This document shows, in pieces, positions 22,005-28,991 of a stretch of 31,872 bases of DNA. Source of the DNA: a virus; the IMG/VR virus record IMGVR_UViG_3300025120_000287, positions 1 through 31,872 of that record, one strand, 5' to 3'. The notes beneath the pieces were generated by a model. It made no database searches and was not told where the DNA came from. It saw nothing but the letters and a program-made list of their open reading frames with translations. Numbering within the stretch: position 1 is the stretch's first letter; the number at the start of each line of letters is the position of its first letter. The position numbers and the translations under genes are program-made.

Positions 22005-22739
22005 TTCTTTCCATTTTATATCATCTCTATAACCATCTATCCATCTTTGTAAGTCGGCGTATGTGCCACACTTTATATTGGATTGATCAAAGTACCATTT
22101 CAAAAAAGTATTGCCTTCGATGTATTCTTTCCTGTTGATGAAATAAAAATTAGTTTTGGGGAATTTCCTAAACGTCTGCCTTAGATGATACATCCATTCG
22201 TATTTGAGATATGCTTTCATGCTGTCCCTGTTAGGATAGTTTACAGTATTTTTATAGATATTATTTTGTAGTCTACTAGGTTCATCCATTTCCCATTGTT
22301 GGGCACCCAGTATGTCAAATGCTAAAATCACAACGTTTTTGATTCCCGATTCGGCCGCCATCAGCACCGCCGAACAACCAGAACCTCTGGACTTGGAAAA
22401 GTCATTTGTTTTTATTTTTCCTTTTTTGATGTCCCCACCTCTCCATATCCTGTATATTTTTAGTCCCTCAGGAACTTCCATTTCTTTGTCACCTTCGCAT
22501 ATGAAATTCCATTTCGGTATGTCGTCTATTCCGTGTATCTCTGGAGATTCTTTGCCATCGTTGTGCCAACGCAGTAATTCATCATACATCTCAGGGCTGA
22601 CTCCTACAATGTGATCACACAGCTTAGGATGATCCCTATATATGGCGTTGCACCCGTATATCTTGCCGTTGCCTTTTAACGTTTCTATTGGAAAAATATT
22701 TCTTGATTCACCGTTGCCTATTATGAAAGCTGTGTCCAT
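21999..22739 (-). CDS. GNGESR-family protein, possible sialyltransferase/DUF115-like fold
   Basis: The protein has 246 residues. It opens AFIIGNGESRNIFPIETL and GKIYGCNAIYRD, a Rossmann-like strand and nucleotide loop. Later it has SGCSAVLMAAESGIKNVVILAFDILG, the equivalent of the second half of the fold. The same pattern occurs in the protein at 26724-27359, so they are paralogues. The layout resembles GT42 sialyltransferases and DUF115/MptE-like proteins; the function is not proved. The ATG at 22739 shares a base with the TAA of the IscA gene, and GGAG lies 4 bases before it, so this start is preferred to one at 22769. Confidence 0.65.
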   Translation of the reverse strand: MDTAFIIGNGESRNIFPIETLKGNGKIYGCNAIYRDHPKLCDHIVGVSPEMYDELLRWHNDGKESPEIHGIDDIPKWNFICEGDKEMEVPEGLKIYRIWRGGDIKKGKIKTNDFSKSRGSGCSAVLMAAESGIKNVVILAFDILGAQQWEMDEPSRLQNNIYKNTVNYPNRDSMKAYLKYEWMYHLRQTFRKFPKTNFYFINRKEYIEGNTFLKWYFDQSNIKCGTYADLQRWIDGYRDDIKWKEL

Positions 22740-23074
22740 TATACTCCAAAGGATTCTCCACAACCACACGAACTAGAACTGTTTGGATTTGATATCTCGA
22801 ACTGTGAACCAAAGGTTTCTTCTACCCAGTCAATTTTCGTTCCAGCCACGTACAGCATGGATGTTTCATCAACAACAAATCTGCCTGTACCCCAGTCAGT
22901 CATTTCGTCGCCCTCCTTGATCTCTTCCTTTGTTGTTATGAATCCCCACTCGTATTTAAATCCTGCACAACCGCCACCTAGCACCGCCAGGCTCACTGCG
23001 TACTTGTCCGTATTCTTTTCAAGCAGTTTCTCCATTTGACCTTTTGCAGAATCTGTAATATCAAACCATTTCAT
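22739..23074 (-). CDS. A-type Fe-S cluster carrier (IscA/HesB family)
   Basis: The protein has 111 residues. The three conserved cysteines are present: Cys36 (GGGCAGFKYEW), and Cys103 and Cys105 (SSCGCGESF). The domain is complete from ITDSAKGQMEKLL to the C-terminal CGCG. Such proteins accept [2Fe-2S] or [4Fe-4S] clusters and pass them to target enzymes. The ATG at 23074 is preferred to an upstream one because the family begins here and it lies 1 base after the preceding stop. In this genome likely recipients include the radical SAM protein (inference). Confidence 0.88.
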   Translation of the reverse strand: MKWFDITDSAKGQMEKLLEKNTDKYAVSLAVLGGGCAGFKYEWGFITTKEEIKEGDEMTDWGTGRFVVDETSMLYVAGTKIDWVEETFGSQFEISNPNSSSSCGCGESFGV

Positions 23075-23075
23075 A

Positions 23076-23399
23076 CTAGTAATTATCTTTCTTTGTACCA
23101 CTGTTTTGAATCCCCACGGACATCCAGAATTTTGTAGCATCTATTTTATTTTCAAAACTCATGTAGGCGTTTTGGTGCTCCCAGTGATTGGCCGGGTTTT
23201 CTATCTCACCTGCGGGTTTGAACCACCAACCCCACTTTCCGGTGCAATTTGTTTGGCACCAGTCTATGCAATCACCTGCTACACCGTTGTTGTTCATGTC
23301 TATGTTGAATTCAAAATGTTGCATGTAACCACAATCCTCTGGTATTTTTTCTAAACCTGGATTACTTCTCTGTACTTTTACTTTACCGTATGTGGTCAT
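23076..23399 (-). CDS. Unknown Cys/Trp-rich small protein
   Basis: The protein has 107 residues. The centre is unusual: GDCIDWCQTNCTGKWGWWFKP, with three Cys and several Trp, then NHWEHQNAYMSFENKIDATKFWMS. It has no signal peptide. The cysteines could bind metal or a cluster, which would fit its position directly before the IscA gene. The TAA of the glycosyltransferase gene overlaps its ATG (TAATG). No family is named. Confidence 0.6.
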   Translation of the reverse strand: MTTYGKVKVQRSNPGLEKIPEDCGYMQHFEFNIDMNNNGVAGDCIDWCQTNCTGKWGWWFKPAGEIENPANHWEHQNAYMSFENKIDATKFWMSVGIQNSGTKKDNY

Positions 23400-24100
23400 T
23401 ACTTCCAGTTGTCCTCGACGAACTGGTCAGCACATTCCATCGGGTTTGGATTACCGTGGAACACTGCGACTTTGTTTCCATTCTCTATCTTAGCCGGATT
23501 CCTGAAAAACTTTCTGCCGTCCTTGGATAGCAGTTTGGTGTCTTTCAATCCCACCATTTCCCATTTGTAGGATCTTATCCATTCATCTGGCCAAAAGTTT
23601 GTGTCATTGATTGCTCTCTTTGTTATCCAGTCTTGGTCTCCGTGGTTCTGTTGCATAATCTGTGCGGATCTCTCCTGGAACTCATTCCAAACATAATTTA
23701 GTTTGCCCGACTGCCAACGCATGACGCTTGAATTACAAAGTGTCCAATCCTTAATTCTACATCTGTTGAAATCTCTTATTATCATAAATTTTCCTTGTTC
23801 CTTTAGGAATAGGTCATCAATATTATCAAATATAACCACATCGAGGTCGAAAAATAAAATATTTCCTTCAAGTGGGAACTCCGGGGAAAACATGTAGAGT
23901 TTGCTCCACCAAGACTTAATGTAAGGTTTATCTGTTGGGAATCTTATGATGTTAATCCCTTCGTCTATTCCTGACGGATCGTCTGTGACACAGTGGAACT
24001 GATATTCACATGTGGTGTGGCGTTTGACCATACTGGCAAGAACATTAACATATTTTGCAACATATTTGTTCCCCCATTTAACGCATACTACGTGATTCAT
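23399..24100 (-). CDS. GT8-like glycosyltransferase
   Basis: The protein has 233 residues. A GT-A-type enzyme is indicated by NHVVCVKWGNKYV, SWWSKLYMFSPEF, the D-x-D metal motif in LFFDLDVVIFD (Asp85 and Asp87), NSSVMRW and a C-terminal VAVFHGNPNP. These match the layout of glycosyltransferase family 8, which transfers sugars from nucleotide sugars. It overlaps the preceding gene by 23 bases. Together with the GNGESR proteins and the SGNH hydrolase it suggests modification of host or virion glycans (inference). Confidence 0.75.
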   Translation of the reverse strand: MNHVVCVKWGNKYVAKYVNVLASMVKRHTTCEYQFHCVTDDPSGIDEGINIIRFPTDKPYIKSWWSKLYMFSPEFPLEGNILFFDLDVVIFDNIDDLFLKEQGKFMIIRDFNRCRIKDWTLCNSSVMRWQSGKLNYVWNEFQERSAQIMQQNHGDQDWITKRAINDTNFWPDEWIRSYKWEMVGLKDTKLLSKDGRKFFRNPAKIENGNKVAVFHGNPNPMECADQFVEDNWK

Positions 24101-25262
24101 AACCTTGTTTTAACCTTTCTATTTGTATCTGTTTCCAACTGTCGCTATCGAGAGTGTAAGGATATTCGCACTCTGTTGTGGGACCTGTAATTGTTCTAAT
24201 ACTTTTGATATTTAAATTATTATTCATTGTTTGATGTATATCTTGGATGGAGGCATCTGTGCCAAATGTCCTCTGTATGTCCACCTGTCCTATCTTTATG
24301 TAACCCAGTGACAGTTTAGGATCTTCCCAATCATATCCGTTATCTTTAAGCCATGTCCTGTATTGATCCATTTCTTCTTTTTTAAAGTCATGATCGGTTT
24401 CTGTTATCGTCTGTCCCCACTCGATGTCAAACTCGCCGGAGTAAAATTTTTGATGGTTAATTTCTGAGCATAGTGTTTCGGTCATGACGGGTGCATGTTC
24501 ATCTCTAAATACCTCAAACAATGTCTTACCTACTTGTGACCAGTGTAGATAAACACCGCCCAACTCTCTGTCGTACCTGTTCTGCTTGAACAACTCAAAG
24601 TCTTTCTCATGCAAATCATGTCTAGGTGCATTCAAAAATGTTGTGATCTGAGAAGGTCTCATCCATTCAGGTTCTATTGCTTTTTTACGATCTGAGTTGA
24701 CCCAACTTTCTATCTCATGACAGATATTGTTAAGTTGCCTGATAGCATATTTGGTTTCGTGGTCTGCCTGTTTGTAATATTTAGATATTTGCCATGCAGT
24801 ACCTTGTAGATCTTCAAAATATCTATGTAGAAGATTACAACTTTCGTGTTTAAGTCTTTTTCCCGGTGTTGCAGATTCATCACCGTTGATTGCCTTGCCT
24901 ATGGGCAGGCTACTGCTGTATTGGAAGTCGTCACCAACAAAAGGATGTATACTTTCGTATGGAGGTTCAAACTCGAAAGAATTGATTGTTGCAATATTTT
25001 CATTAAGTTCTCTAACAAGATAAGTCAGGTCTCTTTTTGAGTCAGCAAACCCTAGGAAGCAAAAGTTTTTTTCAAGTACCCTTTGATGTTTGAGATTATC
25101 TTTGAGTGCTTCCATCCACCTGTATCCTAACGGTGTGTCGTATACTTGGAAGTAGTAGGCCTTATCAGTCAGGCCTACTCTAACCATATCATGTATGAAT
25201 TTATTCTTTTCTGTAGATGGCACTATTGGCTCCGTGTTCCATGCATTCACATTCAACGACAT
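24078..25262 (-). CDS. Large unknown protein, 394 residues
   Basis: No known domain is recognised. The protein is soluble and rich in Trp, His, Tyr and acidic residues, with segments such as VGLTDKAYYFQVYDTPLGYRW, RYDRELGGVYLHWSQVGKTL and DPKLSLGYIKIGQVDI. Its length and even composition suggest an enzyme or a virion protein. The start is uncertain: the frame is open to 25337, but the ATG at 25262 is the best placed. Either choice overlaps the queD-like gene (by 62 bases for 25262). The end overlaps the glycosyltransferase gene by 23 bases. Confidence 0.6.
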   Translation of the reverse strand: MSLNVNAWNTEPIVPSTEKNKFIHDMVRVGLTDKAYYFQVYDTPLGYRWMEALKDNLKHQRVLEKNFCFLGFADSKRDLTYLVRELNENIATINSFEFEPPYESIHPFVGDDFQYSSSLPIGKAINGDESATPGKRLKHESCNLLHRYFEDLQGTAWQISKYYKQADHETKYAIRQLNNICHEIESWVNSDRKKAIEPEWMRPSQITTFLNAPRHDLHEKDFELFKQNRYDRELGGVYLHWSQVGKTLFEVFRDEHAPVMTETLCSEINHQKFYSGEFDIEWGQTITETDHDFKKEEMDQYRTWLKDNGYDWEDPKLSLGYIKIGQVDIQRTFGTDASIQDIHQTMNNNLNIKSIRTITGPTTECEYPYTLDSDSWKQIQIERLKQGYESRSMR

Positions 25263-25650
25263 AACATCTATTATTTGTTGCGGCTCTGATGATATCATCA
25301 GCGGTATCAAAGGCGTGTTTGGCAAACATCTCAGCACCTACGCCGTCAAATATTGTTATCTCGGCGAGATCCAGTTCTTCCAGTTCCTTGAACTTGTCTA
25401 GATGTGGATCGTTTTCGTCCAACACCAATTTATGGTCAAAGTGGTTTTCCAACCATTTCTTGAGTGGTTTCAATCCTCCAAAGTCCACTGCCCAGTTCTT
25501 GTTGTCCAGGTCCTTGCAACCAAATGTGAATTTGAATGCCAGGCTGTATCCGTGCAGTAAGTGACAGTGTGAGTGATCTGCGTTAGGTTGTCTAAACACC
25601 GCAGACAGTCCTATGTTGTGTCCGTATGTTTTAGTTGAGTAGTAAGTCAT
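25201..25650 (-). CDS. queD: QueD-like 6-carboxytetrahydropterin synthase family protein
   Basis: The protein has 149 residues. Family features are His11, a His/Cys-rich DHSHCHLLHGY segment (Cys29, His33), VDFGGLKPLKKWL, FDHKLVL, GVGAEMFA and CMEHGANSAIY. QueD makes 6-carboxytetrahydropterin for 7-deazaguanine (preQ0) synthesis; phages use this pathway to modify DNA or host tRNA. The usual second zinc His of L-H-G-H is Tyr35 here, a variant seen as L-H-G-Y in some relatives. AAGGAG before the ATG supports the start. Other queuosine genes are not in the window. Confidence 0.8.
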   Translation of the reverse strand: MTYYSTKTYGHNIGLSAVFRQPNADHSHCHLLHGYSLAFKFTFGCKDLDNKNWAVDFGGLKPLKKWLENHFDHKLVLDENDPHLDKFKELEELDLAEITIFDGVGAEMFAKHAFDTADDIIRAATNNRCYVVECECMEHGANSAIYRKE

Positions 25651-25719
25651 CGTTTCTCCTTGCGTTGATGACTTGCAGAGTGTTTATAGAGGGTTGAAAG
25701 TCTTGAGTCCTCTCGATCA

Positions 25720-25974
25720 TCAGTTCAACTTTTTGTCAATCTTCTGATCCATGTCTATCTGGAAAGCTGTATCTCTGATGCGATCCGTTAGATCATTTGG
25801 TATATTTAACTCGCCGTCTATGATGCTCTTAAGAAAATGTATCATCACAGTGAACTCATTTCTATTAGAAACTGTCTCCGGATCGATGCCATGTTTCTCC
25901 ATAGCGTTCAGCATGGCCTCTGATACATCTACAAGAGCGGTGATACTTTTAGAGTGTTTGTCAAAGTGTGCCAT
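25720..25974 (-). CDS. Unknown small acidic helical protein
   Basis: The protein has 84 residues, mainly helical (SITALVDVSEAMLNAMEKHG, then DLTDRIRDTAFQIDMDQ). It has no membrane segment and no motif. Its ATG overlaps the TAA of the beta-barrel-like gene before it (TAATG), so the two are translationally coupled. It is followed by a 69-base gap before the queD-like gene. Confidence 0.55.
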   Translation of the reverse strand: MAHFDKHSKSITALVDVSEAMLNAMEKHGIDPETVSNRNEFTVMIHFLKSIIDGELNIPNDLTDRIRDTAFQIDMDQKIDKKLN

Positions 25975-26279
25975 TATACGATAATCTTTGGTTTCTCAGG
26001 AACCACAACTTTACTGAATACCCTATTGTACTCATCAGCGATCTTATCATTGATGTGTGCTATCGTTACGATCTTGTCAGTGAATATGTTGAATGGTACA
26101 TCTTGTCTGGCAGTGGAGAAAAATGTACCAAATGCCAACCCTTGTGGGCCTTGCATCAGTACAAGTGCTTTGTCAATACTGATGTATGAGTCGGCCTTGC
26201 CTGTGAATTTCGCGATGACTTCCTCTCCTGAAGTCAGTTTAAGAGTAACTAGATCTCCATCTTTTATTTTATCAAACAT
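25974..26279 (-). CDS. Small Sm/SH3-like beta-barrel protein
   Basis: The protein has 101 residues. The N-terminus (IKDGDLVTLKLTSGEEVIAKFTG) has the strand pattern of Sm-like or SH3-like barrels, followed by further strands (ISIDKALVLMQGPQGLAFGTFF). The Hfq/Sm family binds RNA, but the specific residues cannot be confirmed here. The ATG lies exactly 6 bases after the TATAAT of a consensus promoter, so the mRNA should be leaderless. Confidence 0.55.
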   Translation of the reverse strand: MFDKIKDGDLVTLKLTSGEEVIAKFTGKADSYISIDKALVLMQGPQGLAFGTFFSTARQDVPFNIFTDKIVTIAHINDKIADEYNRVFSKVVVPEKPKIIV

Positions 26280-26285
26280 ATTACT

Positions 26286-26313
26286 ATTATAAACTATCCT
26301 ACAAGTTTGTCAA
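26286..26313 (-). promoter_or_regulatory. Consensus promoter placing +1 at the start codon of the 101-residue gene
   Basis: TTGACA (26308-26313), 16 bases, TATAAT (26286-26291), 6 bases, ATG at 26279. The promoter lies inside the end of the glycosylase-like gene. Confidence 0.8.
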
Positions 26314-26704
26314 TGTATTTTCTTAACTCTTTGTCCTGCACGTCAGGTGGAATATGATCAAAGAAGAATATCTGGTAACTGTCAGAACCGTACTTGCCTA
26401 TTCCGTGTAGGTCACTAGCTTCCTTCTTGTCCCATGTTAGATATTGTTCTGTCATCTTTCTTATTCTTTTTGATCTTACTTCCCACATGCCCAGTGGTTT
26501 CAACATTTCCTGTTGTGTCTTTAACCTGCCACGTAGATATGCTTCGGGAGTGGGATATCTAGCAAATAATTTTGGTAAGATTATCTTAACATGTTTACGA
26601 TATGTGAGGTTGAGGCACATCACCCCCACCATGTGTTTCCATCTCTTGTGTGGAGCCTTTAGTTGCTGTTGCACCATCAGGTGATCCACCATTGGTTTAA
26701 TCAT
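26294..26704 (-). CDS. MBD4-like HhH-GPD DNA glycosylase
   Basis: The protein has 136 residues. The second half closely resembles the glycosylase domain of MBD4: a PLGMWEVRSKRIRKMTEQYL block, the helix-hairpin-helix LHGIGKYGSDSY (99-110), and QDKELRKY, where Asp124 matches the catalytic Asp560 of human MBD4 (P-E-D-H-K-L-N-K-Y). MBD4 removes T or U from G mismatches. The protein is only the minimal glycosylase domain, without a 4Fe-4S cluster or methyl-CpG-binding domain. Its promoter gives a leaderless start. It could excise deaminated bases from phage or host DNA. Confidence 0.75.
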   Translation of the reverse strand: MIKPMVDHLMVQQQLKAPHKRWKHMVGVMCLNLTYRKHVKIILPKLFARYPTPEAYLRGRLKTQQEMLKPLGMWEVRSKRIRKMTEQYLTWDKKEASDLHGIGKYGSDSYQIFFFDHIPPDVQDKELRKYIDKLVG

Positions 26705-26710
26705 ACAGTA

Positions 26711-26738
26711 ATTTTATATTGGATTACTTTTTTGTCAA
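26711..26738 (-). promoter_or_regulatory. Sigma70-type promoter for the MBD4-like gene
   Basis: TTGACA (26733-26738), 16 bases, TAAAAT (26711-26716), 6 bases, ATG at 26704. The -35 lies in the last codons of the upstream gene. Confidence 0.65.
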
Positions 26739-27359
26739 CTGCTTGTTGATAAACTTGGCCATACCGTCGTATGTTTCCTGGAACACATTTCCATGTTGGC
26801 TCCATTCTTTGGGCATCTCCCAACGATCATGGTTTACCACAATCCACCTTGTGTCTGGATCGGAATATCCCATTAACTTGTGGAACTGATATATCCAATA
26901 ACTTGGATCCACTGGTCTCTTGATATAAGTGTATCCTTCTGACCCAGTGTACATGTTGTTGATTTTGTCCTTTTCTAATGGGTGCAGATCAAAACCCAAC
27001 ATGAATATTGCCTTGGGCTTGAAAGTAAGTCCTAAAACACCAGCGTAAGGTCCGGTGCCCCAATGGAACGGCTGATCCTGTCTCTTGTCTCCTGAGTAAG
27101 GCAAGGGTGGCATTTTTTTGATGTTAGGCCAATGTGCAAACTGATCTGCCCAGTCCGGCCTAGTGTGTATTGTTGTTCCTTTGCCAACGGCATTTGCGGC
27201 CTGTTGGCACATATGCCTGTCTGCACATACCAGGTATTCCGTGACGAAATCTCTGTAGATTGCGTTGCAACCAATTACCGTGCTGAACAATTTCAATGGA
27301 GATATGTCAAATCCTCTCCTGCTTTCACCGTTCCCTACAATGCTTACAAACTTGGTCAT
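26724..27359 (-). CDS. GNGESR-family protein (paralogue of 21999-22739)
   Basis: The protein has 211 residues. FVSIVGNGESRRGFDISPLK and VIGCNAIYRDFVTEYLVCADRHM parallel the first part of the protein at 21999-22739. YAGVLGLTFKPKAIFMLGFDLHP is the matching second half, with the G-F-D pattern seen in GT42-type sialyltransferases and DUF115 proteins. A nucleotide-sugar-dependent activity is plausible but not proved. The ATG lies 5 bases after a late-type motif ATTAAATA and there is no Shine-Dalgarno. Confidence 0.65.
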   Translation of the reverse strand: MTKFVSIVGNGESRRGFDISPLKLFSTVIGCNAIYRDFVTEYLVCADRHMCQQAANAVGKGTTIHTRPDWADQFAHWPNIKKMPPLPYSGDKRQDQPFHWGTGPYAGVLGLTFKPKAIFMLGFDLHPLEKDKINNMYTGSEGYTYIKRPVDPSYWIYQFHKLMGYSDPDTRWIVVNHDRWEMPKEWSQHGNVFQETYDGMAKFINKQLTKK

Positions 27360-27364
27360 AATAC

Positions 27365-27372
27365 TATTTAAT
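27365..27372 (-). promoter_or_regulatory. Late-type promoter motif abutting a start codon
   Basis: ATTAAATA on the minus strand lies 5 bases before the ATG at 27359. The sequence through the ATG is nearly identical to that before the plus-strand gene at 21726 (ATTAAATAGTATTATG against ATTAAATAGTAATATG). Confidence 0.5.
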
Positions 27373-27440
27373 CACCCCTTTAGACGCACACAGAAGCCTG
27401 TATACTGCTGGTAAAATTGAAGTTGGAATAGTTGTACATT

Positions 27441-27707
27441 TCAGTTATTATCACTGACTAAACGCCATATGACACGATATCTATCCCATGCTTTCTTTAG
27501 TGTGGGATATTTTCTTCGGAGCTCGATGGCTTCAACTCCCACCATTTCCGCTTCATCATAAGCGGTCTCCTCGTCCTTAGCCTTCTGTGATTGCTCCACT
27601 AGGACACGATTGCCGTTTGACAATTGTTGGTACACAGTCTCTCCACCATCGGGAGAAACGAATATTGGTCCTGCTGTAATTTTCTTTGTTTGTTTTCTTT
27701 TTGGCAT
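27441..27707 (-). CDS. Unknown small protein coupled to the HIT gene
   Basis: The protein has 88 residues with a basic start (MPKRKQTKKITAGPIFVSPDGGETVYQQL) and then a charged helical region with AYDEAEMVGVEAIELRRKYP. No domain is recognised. Its ATG overlaps the TGA of the HIT-family gene (ATGA), which implies coupled translation and possibly a shared role. Confidence 0.6.
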   Translation of the reverse strand: MPKRKQTKKITAGPIFVSPDGGETVYQQLSNGNRVLVEQSQKAKDEETAYDEAEMVGVEAIELRRKYPTLKKAWDRYRVIWRLVSDNN

Positions 27708-28117
27708 CAGTAATATTTCTTGTGGTCAGCACCAGGATGTGCATGTCTCATTCCGCCTATCTCTTTGCTATCGTTTTCGTGACGTGGGATGAAGTGTATG
27801 TGTGGCCACATGATGGTCTGTCCTGCACAGATCCCTATATTCATGCCAACATTAAATCCTGCTATCTCGCCTGCTTTAATTTTATCTTTGCCATACTGAT
27901 ATGCCATACCGTATGACTTGCCAATAAATTCTGAACTTTTTTCTTTAGGAATGAAGAGTGTGTGTCCTTTTACACAAGGGTATCTATCTTTGAAAACGAA
28001 AGTGAAATCTGATTCCATGATGGGGGTGTCGTTACCCAGCCATATGCTCTCGTCAACACTATTAACAGGTTCATATTCTTTCTTGTAGGTAGGTTTTTCC
28101 GATTGCATTTGTTTCAA
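27707..28117 (-). CDS. HIT-family nucleotide-binding protein
   Basis: The protein has 136 residues. The histidine triad segment is MWPHIHFIPRHEND: His106 and His108 match the second and third histidines of the usual H-P-H-I-H-L-I-P-R motif, while the first is Trp104. GHTLFIPKEK and FNVGMNIGICAGQT are the other family blocks, and GGMRHAHP follows. HIT proteins hydrolyse nucleotide conjugates such as Ap4A or AMP-lysine. The middle catalytic His is kept, so activity is possible. The start overlaps the previous gene by about 47 bases; a second ATG 9 bases in is an alternative. Confidence 0.75.
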   Translation of the reverse strand: MKQMQSEKPTYKKEYEPVNSVDESIWLGNDTPIMESDFTFVFKDRYPCVKGHTLFIPKEKSSEFIGKSYGMAYQYGKDKIKAGEIAGFNVGMNIGICAGQTIMWPHIHFIPRHENDSKEIGGMRHAHPGADHKKYY

Positions 28118-28421
28118 TTATTCCTATCTTAATATTAATGGAATTTGGTTTGTGTTGCAACCTTATTTCCTCCCAATATTTTGTTTTTGTTACCGAAGGA
28201 TTTTGTTCAAAAACATTTAAGAGATTAACCAGGGCCTTCCTGACTTTCTCAGCGCCGCCGTGTTTTTTGCAGGTGTCTGACCTACCCACGTGTACAACTT
28301 TCGAGTTTATTTTGATTTTGTAAACACATGGTAAACGTATCCATTTCGTGGCCGGTATTTTACTGTGTTTAATTTTGTATTTTTCTACAGTGTAAAGATC
28401 TTGTATGGTGTACCATTTCAT
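28071..28421 (-). CDS. Small basic protein, possibly GIY-YIG-like
   Basis: The protein has 116 residues. RLPCVYKIKINSKVVHVGRSD resembles the first two strands of a GIY-YIG nuclease (V-Y-x-I-x10-x-V-G-x-S/T), and basic residues follow in a helix (AEKVRKALVNLL), but the catalytic Arg and Glu cannot be assigned with confidence. The ATG at 28421 overlaps the TGA of the membrane protein gene (ATGA), so it is chosen over the longer open frame to 28568. Confidence 0.5.
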   Translation of the reverse strand: MKWYTIQDLYTVEKYKIKHSKIPATKWIRLPCVYKIKINSKVVHVGRSDTCKKHGGAEKVRKALVNLLNVFEQNPSVTKTKYWEEIRLQHKPNSINIKIGIIETNAIGKTYLQERI

Positions 28422-28696
28422 AGGACTTCCAATATAACATACACGCCGATGACCCATCCAACAAAGCCAAACCAGAAGTCGTCCCAACTCCAGTGTCCTT
28501 TGGTCCATAGGTCCAGTGCTTCTTTCACGATAGTTGCTACGAGCCCTAGGTATATCAATGGTTGCCAAAATATTGCTAGTAATGTCAAGAACAGAGACCA
28601 GAAGAAATGCAGTTGCAGATCAAATCTGAAATACCGCATGATGTGTGTGGCTATCTTTATGTAAAGAATTTTAAGATCCGTCTTCATTGAAGTCAT
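28418..28696 (-). CDS. Small membrane protein
   Basis: The protein has 92 residues. Hydrophobic segments lie at about 25-52 (QLHFFWSLFLTLLAIFWQPL and following) and 72-92 (FWFGFVGWVIGVYVILEVL), separated by a KEALDLWTKGHWSWDDF loop. It is probably a two- or three-span inner-membrane protein. It overlaps the SET gene by 26 bases at its start (a second ATG at 28687 is possible) and the next gene by 4 bases. Function is unknown. Confidence 0.55.
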   Translation of the reverse strand: MTSMKTDLKILYIKIATHIMRYFRFDLQLHFFWSLFLTLLAIFWQPLIYLGLVATIVKEALDLWTKGHWSWDDFWFGFVGWVIGVYVILEVL

Positions 28697-28991
28697 CGTA
28701 TAATGAATATCTTGCTGTCAGCTCTTCGCCTGCTTTGATAGGTTTTGTTGTTTGCAAATATTTGACCGGCAGTTGATGCCAGAATCCTGCAACATTTTTG
28801 CAGTTCGGTTCATCTGAATGATTGTAAAAGGCACCCAAGGCTGTCCTTATACTACCGTGAGGGAAGTTTTTATTAAGCACGTGAACAATGCCTAGCACCA
28901 CATTTGCGTCAAAATCTTTTGTTGCAAACAATCCTAGCCCTTGTACTTTAGATTCTTTTATAGTCAGTCCGTAAGGTAATGGTTTATACAT
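28671..28991 (-). CDS. SET-domain protein (putative protein lysine methyltransferase)
   Basis: The protein has 106 residues, a minimal SET domain. It contains SKVQGLGLFATKDFDANVVLG at the N-terminus, the N-H-S-x-x-P-N signature NHSDEPN (57-63), then KPIKAGEELTARYSLYD with Tyr95 as the likely catalytic tyrosine. SET proteins transfer methyl groups from SAM to lysine, and in phages their targets are unknown. It overlaps the exonuclease gene by 8 bases. Pre-SET and post-SET zinc regions are absent. Confidence 0.8.
   Translation of the reverse strand: MYKPLPYGLTIKESKVQGLGLFATKDFDANVVLGIVHVLNKNFPHGSIRTALGAFYNHSDEPNCKNVAGFWHQLPVKYLQTTKPIKAGEELTARYSLYDDFNEDGS

Noticed and set aside
22740-22769. An upstream start for the GNGESR gene adding MWLWRILWSI
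   Set aside because: The ATG at 22739 has GGAG at good spacing and overlaps the upstream stop, and the paralogue begins at the equivalent position.
23075-23140. A longer N-terminus for the IscA-type protein
   Set aside because: The extra 22 residues lie inside the upstream gene and the family begins at the ATG at 23074.
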